This document shows positions 55,547-64,000 of a DNA stretch of 64,000 bases, piece after piece. The DNA comes from Lutjanus erythropterus (Eukaryota > Chordata > Actinopteri > Lutjaniformes > Lutjanidae). The notes under the pieces are model-generated. The model did not search any database. It was not told the origin of the DNA and was given only the letters and a program-made list of their open reading frames with translations. Both the position numbers and the translations under genes were made by a program. The stretch covers positions 11,613,046 to 11,677,045 of the forward strand of contig CM034608.1 of the NCBI GenBank assembly GCA_020091685.1. The letters run 5' to 3'. Within the stretch, counting starts at the first letter, position 1. Every line of letters begins with the position of its first letter.

Positions 55547-57079
55547 CAGTGTTGGGAAGTAACTAAGGACATTTACTCAAGTACTATAATTAGATATAAA
55601 TACTTTACTTGAGTATTTCCATTTTATGCTACTTAATACTTTGATTCCACTGCACTGCAGAGGAAAATATTGTACTTTTTTCAACTGCATTCATTCTACA
55701 ATGATAGTTATTAGTTACTTTTTACATAAAAACCCACATGATAAGTTTATGTGAAATGACCCATTACTATACAGCTAATCTACCCAGTAGTGTGCAAAGA
55801 ATATAACTGGCTCCACATTTACAAACACTGAAATGCTCTTATGTGTCATGTTAGTGAAATATATGATATTCTTTAGTAATATAACACTGTGAAAGGAGCC
55901 ATACAGATCAGGTTTGGATGATAATACTTCTGTTTTTATACTTAAGTAGCATTTGTAATTCAGGACTTTTAACTTGTAACATAGTATTTTAAGACAATAG
56001 TAATTTTACTTTTACTTAAGTAAAAGACGGTACTACCAGTGGTGGACAAAGTACTCAACACCAGTACTTGAGTCAAAGTATAGATACTCCTGGTCAAATA
56101 TTACTCAACTACAAGTGAAAGTTGCTCAGTCAAAATTTTACTTGAGTTAAAGTACTAGAGTTCTTGGTTTTAAAAATACTTAAGTATTCAAAAGTACGTG
56201 TTTTTAAAAATACTTAAGTATTCAAAAGTACAAATTACAAAGTACATTTTCTAATATCAATACATGCTGTATTGTTTTCATGATGCATTTACAGAAGCTT
56301 GTAACTCTCTGAAACCATCTAATGATGCACTGACTTGCTTGTAGAACCACTCTGCTACACAAAGTCTATAGAAACACCTATAAAAACTTCAGCATAGAAA
56401 TACAATCAAAAACAAAAAGAACAGCTATTGTCATTTTCTGATGTAACTGTATTAAAATCACTGCATTAAAGCAGATTGAAGCTAACTGTAAGGAGTTCTC
56501 CAAGTCTGTTAAATAACTGAGATTTCTTTCTGTCTTCAGAGGCAGTATATAAATGAATTATGCTGTATTTTTCACCCCGATAAAAACAATCCAACTTTAA
56601 AAGCTACCTGGAATAATTAATAATTATAATAACATCTTGAGATTTAATTTTGTCTTTCTCCTGCCGTCACCATTACCGCTTTTTGTTTGAATGAAAGAGG
56701 GAGAGCCTGCTTGTGCCTGTTAGTGCGTCTGGACGTATTTCTGCTTTTACATCAGTCCCATTTGAGAGGAGCTACTGTGATTGGTTTCTTTCTGTGAGGA
56801 ACACAGCAGGTGACCAATTGCATTTTAGAAAAGAAAAAACACCAACAGCTGACTTCAACGATGTGCTCAGTCAAAAAGTAACAACAACTTTCCTAGAAAT
56901 GTAGCAGAGTCAAAAGTACAATATTTGTCTTTGAAATGTAGTGGAGTGAAAGTCAGAAGTTTCCAAAAAAAAAACAAATACTCAAGTAAAGTACAGATAC
57001 TCAAAAAATATACTTAAGTACAGTACTCAAGTAAATGTACTTTGTTACTGTCCACCACTGGGTATTACTTCCATGACTA
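55547..57079. mobile_element. Outer hAT-like element, interrupted by a second hAT
   Basis: The left end is CAGTGTTGGGAAGTAACT and ACTTTACTTGAGTATTTCC follows. The left part runs to 56036 (TTTTACTTAAGTAAAAGACG then GTACTAC) and resumes at 57061 with GGTATTACTTCCATGACTA. Its reverse complement TAGTCATGGAAGTAATAC pairs with the left end, with mismatches. Flanking 8-mers CATGCTGG (55539-55546) and CATAGTGG (57080-57087) agree at 6 of 8 positions, a decayed hAT duplication. Without the insert it is about 500 bp, rich in TACTTAAGTA and ACTTGAGTA words, with no transposase. Confidence 0.65.
56037..57060 (+). mobile_element. Inner hAT non-autonomous element (1024 bp) with 8 bp target-site duplication
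   Basis: Left terminus CAGTGGTGGACAAAGTACTC; the reverse complement of the right terminus is CAGTGGTGGACAGTAACAAA then GTACATTTACTTGAG. The 8-mers GGTACTAC (56029-56036) and GGTATTAC (57061-57068) match at 7 of 8 positions, the duplication length of hAT transposases. It lies inside the outer element at 55547-57079. A block of about 30 bp (TTTAAAAATACTTAAGTATT then CAAAAGTAC) is tandemly duplicated with a 35 bp period at 56168-56232. No transposase frame; the frame at 56713-56904 has no domain. Confidence 0.85.
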
Positions 57080-58540
57080 CATAGTGGTGATTGTTACAAT
57101 ATGCCATGGTTACACTGACTGTGATTTTTTATCTTGGATAGATATGGACAGATATATGTGCAACATCAAAAGTCTTACATGACCTTGTTATGTCTGTGCA
57201 AGATGGGTCTAATAATGTTTTGTGGCAATCTGAGTTAGTCTGCATAATATCAGCTCCCATCATCCATCTGTGCTGCTCTCATGTTAGCAAACAACAAATA
57301 AGATTTGGCCATTATTTCATCTTGTGAGGGGCTAGTTGAATGGGAAAAATAATGGTCTCAATAAAAGAATTTAAAATGCAAGTACCCTTTAAAATAATCC
57401 AAGGCTCGCTGGAGGGTAGCTCTGGCACCTCTATGCATAAAAAAAAAAAAATAGTGTGAGAAGGCAGTCGTGTCCAGGGATAAGAGGGGAACATGGAATG
57501 CCACTTTTGCAAAGTAAGCTCAAGGTAAATATGTTTTTGGCTGTAGCATTACTCCAGCTCACCAGTGTATTCTGTGTCATTTCATGTTGAATTCTGATTG
57601 GTTGATTTGTAAACACGGGTCATGGCAGCAGTCTTGCTGTGGAATGTTGATCTACAATGTGTTGTAGCTGCTGGCCAAGTTTTACCAACCTTTTCTCACA
57701 AAAGGTCATTTTATGTTTTTTCACAGCAGCCATTTTGACATGAAATAGTGTGATCACAGGTGTTACCATACAAATTAAATTTCTACATTCAGGTCAAACA
57801 GAGTCAGGGTGCTGCTATTGTACATGCTGACTTACTGGAAAGGCTCTGCTACACTAAATGGAATGGGACCTTAAATAGTTTAACAGTCAGCACCTGTGTT
57901 AGGTGTGTTGTCCAATTTCGTCCGGCATAGCCAAAAATTGCACAGTGTAATTGAGCCATTAGCAAATGATAGAGCTGATCTGGTTTTCTTTAATGTCTTT
58001 CTACCTGCATAATCCACTTCTCTAAAAAATGCAAGCTTGGAACGGCAAAATATTGTATATGCCTGCTGGCTTCAGATAAACAGAAAGTAAAGTCTCTCTA
58101 AAACATAAAATCACAACGTTAAAGTGTTTTAGAATCTGATGCTTGGCAAATTTTAGAGATTTGCAATAACAAAATGGGTCAGAGCTTGTAGTTCATTGCT
58201 GTTTGATGTGCATATATGTCTTACTTAACCTCCATCATCCTGTCAGTATTCTTGAACAAAATAGTCACACTGGAGCTTGAAAAGTTTGCTTTATTTTTGA
58301 GCAAGAGGCAGATGGAGCCTAAGTGAGCAAGAACTGTTAGAGGCAAAAAAAAAAACTTAAGAAAAACAAATAATTTGGTGCTAACATACAGACAAAATAC
58401 ACCCATTTTCTGTTTTTTCCAAGACAGAGAAAACTGCCAATTCAGGTACAATTTTCCCCCACTTTTGGTTCAATTTAGGTTGTTGAAATAAATGCAGCCA
58501 TATATATCCATTAAGCCCTGTGCATCAATTTAAATCGATG
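57080..58540. other. Unclassified non-coding DNA
   Basis: A-run at 57438-57451. Frames at 57312-57512 and 58221-58451 (minus) lack domains. No repeat recognised. Confidence 0.55.
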
Positions 58541-59480
58541 AATGGTCACACCTCTGCCTCTTGAGGCTTACATAAAATCCCCCAGAACCTCTGGTAGAGG
58601 TTGGGGTTGTTTTTGAATGTAGGGGTATTGCTTTAACCATTGTTCATTCAGGGGTGAAGAAGAAAATGGTTCACAAGATGCTCACAGGGACGTTTGGTCC
58701 CTGGGCCGGTGGCCTTGACGACACATTGGCATTATAATCCCTTCCAGCATTCATTACATAGAAAATCACCTTTGTTTTCTTTCTTTCTACCTGATGCACT
58801 CCACCGATTCACAAGGAACCAGAATCCTTTGTTCAATACTAAACATGCACCATTCATATTGTTACCCAGAAATTCAGAGACATTCCAAAGAAGCTTGAAG
58901 GACAACTTGAATTTTATGTTTTGTGTTCAGAATATCCAAGGATGCCAAGGTTAAATGAATAGTAGGTGGCTTATTCAGATACACTTTCAGCCAAAACGCA
59001 AAGTCCCCTTTTCCCTTTTACTATTGCTCATACCATTACAATCACGTTTCTTGTGCGTGACAAAGGCAGTAAGGACAATGAAATGATCATGGGACTATGA
59101 AAGGCGAACTGAATGTCAAATACTGTGGTATTATTAAGTGGTTTCACGTTGGTTCCTCTCTTGAAGAGTGACTCGATCAATCTTAGGTACTGTCCCCAGG
59201 AGGACCATTGTGGACGACAATTTGTGACGATATAGATTTTGTCTGGTACAACCCTTACTTCAATACGAGAAACATTTAAAGATTTGTTCCCCTGTCCTCA
59301 AATGTCATTTAATTAGGTCTTTATTTATCTGTTATGGCTGAGTAGATATAACTGAGCTAGAAGTAGGGGTCAAGTTGAGGACAGCATAACTTTTGAGAGG
59401 CCAAGAAAGGTTAGAAAGTTATAGGATGTGCCTGATCTGGTGACCTGTCTCCCAACATTAGGGTGAGGTATCTATCAATA
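58541..59480. other. Unrecognised block of complex sequence
   Basis: More complex and more evenly composed than its surroundings. An 86-codon frame at 58694-58954 has no domain that I recognise, and no long terminal repeats, primer-binding site or polypurine tract are visible around it. It could be an old decayed element or unique DNA. I cannot say more. Confidence 0.35.
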
Positions 59481-61548
59481 TACCCACTTGTCTAAAGCAG
59501 CAATTTTGTTTTATATTTTTTTTTACAAAAAAAAAAGTTTTTTTTGATTCAAAAAACTTGATTAATAGGAAAAATTCCCCCAAAACAACTTCTAACAGGT
59601 AAAAAAAAAAAAAGAAAAGAAAAAGAAACCTCAAGAAAGGATTGCTTTCCCAGGATATGCAAGAGTTTGTGTCCAAAATAAAATAACATGGTGAAATTAC
59701 AGCATGGAAAATCAGGATAACAAAAGTACTGACAAATTGCAAACACATATGAAGAATATGGTTCTGGGAGGGCATAGAGCAACTCCAGATGTTGTCAAAC
59801 AGATTGGACCTGAGCCACACAACCTCCTCTCTACTATGGCTACAGTTTACAATTATTCTTAGTTATTCTTTCCAAGGATTAAGGGTAGAAGCCCACCCTC
59901 ATGACAGTGGGAGCCTGGGAGGTAGTGCAGAGGGAAAAATTGTAATTAAAAAAAATGTGGAAAAAGTGGAAAAGCCATGTGCGGTGACCAATCACACAGA
60001 GGAATATTTGTATAATCATATATAATTACAAACTGCAACCTATTTTTTAATGTAACATAAAGCCAAATTAAAGTTCCTACATTGATCTGTTTTACTTGTA
60101 ACTCTTTGCTCCAATTACAGTTGGAAAGACTTAGTATCCAGCAGAACCTGAGTTAATATTTTCCCTTCCTGTTTCCTGTAGTTGCTGTACCTGTACTGCT
60201 AGGTTGTCTACGTTGAAAAGAAACACATTTTAAAGACTCTTAAAGACCAACACTCTTAGCTAATGTAGGCAAAACACTTACTAATTAGCTTCCTAATCTT
60301 TGTCAATTTTTTGCTAGCTAGTTGGCATTACATCTAATAGCTAATGATAGTAAATCAGTACCTAATCAACTACCTAATCTACATTGATCGCTAGCTAGCT
60401 AGTTACATAGCATTTTGCTAATATTAGCTGACTTAAAATATGACTGTGCAGTTTACAGTTTACAGCAACATCTTTTAATCGTCTTCAAATTGTGTTCTCT
60501 TCTCAACATAAACAAGTAAAGGAAAAATCTAAGTAAAGGAAAAAGGAAAGGATGAAGTTAACTGAGGTTCCTCTGGATACCCTTGGGAAGGGTAAATCAA
60601 TCTGCTCACAGGTGCCAAGTGTGGGAGGGCTTGAAGAAGTGGCCTTAACATTATTTTCTGGTTCTTCTCTAAGGATGTTTTCCAGTGACTATCCCAGTGA
60701 CCTCTGATTTAGTTTTAGTTCAGGATTTAGCTATCGCCTATACCTGTCCTAGAAACTGTCCCACATGGGCACATAAATTATAGAGGTTTGTTTTTCCCTC
60801 ATTTCCTTGCTCATTTTTTGCTCATTTCCTTGCTCATATTCCTAAGTTTGCTCAAGTTTGAAATCTCTCTTTCAGACCATCTTTCTTTGTCTTTGTGAGA
60901 GTCATAAAAATGACATTACCTTAAACTAGAGAGCCATTAGACTTTATTACTCTATTATGAGTTCTAATCCCCCTGCTCCCATCATTGACAAAAAGTCAAA
61001 CTACAAACACATTCACACCCGGGCCAAGCACAGAGAAATCAGGCTGGAGCAATAGTGCAAAGGAACAGCTCCCAGTGCAGTAATTTGGATAAAACACACA
61101 AACACACACATGCACACACACACATAGAGCAGCTGCTAGAGGACCAGAGAAAATCCGTACAACAATTGTAAAACAAGCATGCAGAAACACATGAATTATT
61201 GCACATGAACATACGCAGATACTGTGCAGTGAAACATAAAGGGAATAAATGAGTGGCCCCCGCCACATTGACCTGACATCTGTTGTTAGTGAATGAGTGC
61301 TTAGATGCTGACTGTCCTGCCATATATCTCAAGCATGATTGAGCCAAAAATGAAGCTTATTAAATATCAGGAATATGTTGATGCCTTGGAAATTCTTAAC
61401 TTTGTGCACACTAATAAGGAGGACTACGCAGTAGGTGATTAAAAGCAATACCCACCCCAGCCACAGCCTGTTTGCCCTGCTGTTGTCTGGCAAGATATAT
61501 AGGAGTATCCACATACCATCCACATACTACAGAGCAGCTTCTTGTCTC
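59481..61548. other. Unclassified non-coding DNA
   Basis: A-rich runs at 59520-59540 and 59600-59630. TAGCTAG-type words cluster at 60310-60420. A CA cluster lies at 61095-61125. Frames on the minus strand at 60996-61347 come from that cluster. No gene seen. Confidence 0.5.
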
Positions 61549-61922
61549 CATGCTGTTCTCATTCCCAACTCGTCAAATACTGACTCAGTGCCCGTTAGAG
61601 ACTAAAACAGAGGCACCAGGCTTTCAAGTGACTTCGCCAGGCTTTTTTAATATAGTATAAACAGGGAAAATTCTTGAGGAGGTGGGGTGGATGGGTGGTT
61701 CAAGCAAACACAGGACCTTCACCCAGGAGATTGGGGTTCAATGTGAAAACCAAAACATTATGAAATGCTGTAATGTACTTAACCGTACATGCATCAAGTG
61801 ACTTTTATGAACGTAACATAGCATAACATAGCACACTAACTGTAATGTCCATTTCGCAATGTTAACTACACTGAGGGGCAAAGACAAAATATCAGTATGT
61901 GATGAGCTGGGATGACAGCAGG
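61549..61922 (+). mobile_element. F1-family inverted-repeat element, copy 4 (short)
   Basis: Left end ATGCTGTTCTCATTCCCAAC then TCGTCAAATACTGACT; the reverse complement of the right end reads CTGCTGTCATCCCAGCTC then ATCACATACTGATATTTTG. Interior GTGGATGGGTGGTTCAAGC, ACACAGGACCTTCACCCAGG and AGATTGGGGTTC match the F1 body. At about 374 bp this is the shortest complete copy, lacking the tandem units of the copy at 23.5 kb. Confidence 0.65.
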
Positions 61923-64000
61923 TTGTTTCTTCACAGTGTGAGACTGCTTAGTTCAGTCTCAGCACTAAAATAGTGTGTTTTATTTTTATCTGCTCAGTCT
62001 ACTGTAGCCTATATTAAATTTAACATTGTTTTTTGTGAAACAGAGGAGCTATAACTAAATCACAATGTGCAACCATGTGTGATATGATGATGAATAAATC
62101 TACCTGGACCTTTTACGTTGTACTAGATAGACGTTTGTGCTGTTGAATAACTGTCAATGTAATAATCCCATCCTATTTTTTTTCTGTGAGTGTTGCTTAC
62201 AAATGTTCCAACAACTTTTTGTAAATTGTTCGATTCAGCCTGATGAATGTCTCTTTTTCATGAAGAATTGTATGTTTGTTAGATTTTTTTCCATTAGCCC
62301 GATCCACGCTCCTAAAATTGTCACATTAGACCTGGTATGTTCCGTTTGTGTGAAAATAATATTCACAAAAATTACCAAAAAGTAAAAAGAAGGCTTCAAG
62401 TCCTGCTGTCAGAAAATAAACAGAAGAAATTAGGAAATATTAGTACGGCTGCTAACGATGAGGCCTCAGAACAGCGCTGTGTGACAGGAATAAAGAGCGA
62501 ACAGTCTGACATGAAGTTGAAAGCTAAAAACATCTTTCTCAAGCAAAGTGGTCCATGACTAATATGAAAGACGTGACAGTCAAGAGGTTGATGAGAGTAT
62601 ATTATAGCCTACAGTGGGTGATGTTTCACTGTCAGGTATTATAATAGTGACAACGACCTGCACAAAGAGCCTGTGGCAGCTGTCAGAGTGAGAGAAGTTC
62701 ATCAGCTGCTGTGTCAAAATATGCCAATAAAAATCTTTCATTGAAGAGAAAATCTAAAATATGAGAAAATTGGTGAATGCCATTAATTCTATTAAAATAG
62801 TACAATGTGCCACTCATAAACAAACCTGCTTGTGTGAGTGATTCTTGCATGAGGTCCATTGTGTTATCTTTGAAACACCTTAAATATGTAGTATGTCGTT
62901 TCTCTCAGTAGACATCTGTCACATCATTGGAGTTGCTGTCCTCATTATTACATCATCATCATCACCATTGCCAATGAAAATCTGTGTGATGTGACTCAGA
63001 CAAAAACTGTGTTCACAGATAAAGTAATATATTAAAGTTTTATTTACGTTACAGTTAGTCACATTTGCCAGCTTCCTTCATCATTCCTCATTTCTGTGTT
63101 TGAACACGGTTGGAAACATTTGTACAACACAGGTCTCGGCATTTTTTAGATATTTTAATGTGGAAATGTTCCAGTCTAGTCTACATACAAGCACAGTCTG
63201 CATATGTTTTAACCGATGGTAAAATGAAAATATTTAGTTTAAATAGTAGAACTCAAATATCATTTGACGTTATGTTCTATTTATTCGAAAGAAGAAATTA
63301 ACAATCAGTGCATACAAATTATTTTTACTTTGTGTTTTCCACATTACTCTCATTCAGTTCAGTACAGATCAATTCTCTCTCCTCAGCCTCTCTATAAATA
63401 CATCAAGAAATTACAGAGCTGCAGCGGATCAGAGCCAGAGCAGCTTCAAGTGCCAACTGGCCCTCCTAAGTTTGTCCCCTTTTCATGGAGCGTTGGTTGA
63501 CTTTCTCCTTTCCTGTTTGCTGTACTTAGTTATTCTATGTGCTCAACTCATCTTTGTTGAAAACAAAACAAAATTTTGAAGATGGTTAAAGGTTGTTGGG
63601 GGACCTTTATATTCGATATGTGGGGCAACCAGTTGCTCAGAGTGTGCAGCCCAGCAGGGAGCAGCATTCCATGGTGTTTATTAATAAAGTGCTATAGCGT
63701 AAACTGATGCATTATTTGTACTCTCTGATTACATTTAAACACAGTATTTAAAGGTCAGGTCTCAGGACATTTTAACTTTAGCTGTATCTATGTTTAACAC
63801 TGAATTTGGTCATAGTGGGTTCAAATACTATGCTGCTCATAATGGAATGAGCTCTAGAAAAATATGCACAGACACAGACAGACAGATACACAGGCGTCTC
63901 TGGAAGAGGCCATCTCAATAAGACAAACTGTTACATAAAGGATTAAATTAAAAAAATATACAGATTCTGTGTCCCCAGCAGCAACCATAGGTTTGATTCC
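61923..64000. other. Unclassified non-coding DNA to the window end
   Basis: No gene or clear repeat. Frames at 62137-62385, 62337-62558, 63110-63301 and 63264-63500 lack domains. The final bases (AGGTTTGATTCC) resemble a box B and might open a SINE that continues beyond the window. Confidence 0.5.

Noticed and set aside
58541-59480. Decayed retroviral or LTR element
   Set aside because: No long terminal repeats, primer-binding site, polypurine tract or recognisable gag, pol or env motif; left as unclassified.

Overview
This 64 kb window is vertebrate nuclear DNA, almost certainly from a spiny-rayed (perciform-type) teleost fish. The base composition is AT-rich, CA/TG and GATA microsatellites recur every few kilobases, and nearly every recognisable feature is a remnant of a transposable element of a kind familiar from teleost genomes. 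I find no exon, promoter, CpG island, rRNA, complete tRNA gene or other cellular gene that I can defend. The open frames present are short, low in complexity, or lie on repeats. The window reads as a gene desert or the inside of a very large intron.

Layout: 1-13.7 kb holds an inverted-repeat element (1.5-2.1 kb), a small hAT-like element (3.7-4.1 kb), a GAGGACC-type teleost repeat (6.1 kb), CA and purine tracts (2.4, 2.7, 8.0, 8.4 kb), a retroposon tail (11.2 kb) and half of a DNA element (12.3 kb). From 13.7 to 18 kb come an L2-type LINE 3' end, a tRNA-derived SINE split by a 1.44 kb Harbinger-like element, and a MITE built of GGTTCT/AGAACC subrepeats. From 18 to 30 kb come a candidate conserved non-coding element, several dinucleotide arrays, a three-unit tandem repeat (23.7-24.1 kb), a Tc1 transposase relic (24.3-24.7 kb) and a 1.4 kb inverted-repeat element (27.9-29.3 kb). 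From 30 to 46 kb come a MITE with 30 bp inverted repeats (30.5-30.9 kb), a LINE nested in an older element (36.9-37.8 kb), a clustered tandem repeat (41.0-41.6 kb) and an antisense hAT copy (44.3-45.0 kb). From 47 to 57.1 kb come a second Tc1 relic beside another LINE tail and a pure GATA array (49.3-50.0 kb), a Tc1/hAT junction that still encodes part of a BED-type zinc finger (53.8-54.3 kb), and a hAT element nested in another hAT element with readable target-site duplications (55.5-57.1 kb). From 57 to 64 kb there is little beyond one more member of the inverted-repeat family (61.5-61.9 kb).

No set of genes works together here. The biology on view is layered transposition: Tc1, hAT, Harbinger-like, LINE and SINE insertions whose nesting gives a relative order. 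I saw no sign of a new gene system. The strongest observations are the nested hAT pair, the Harbinger-in-SINE insertion, the Tc1/hAT junction, and several element families whose copies can be compared inside this one window. Family names rest on remembered resemblance to common fish repeats, not on a database search.
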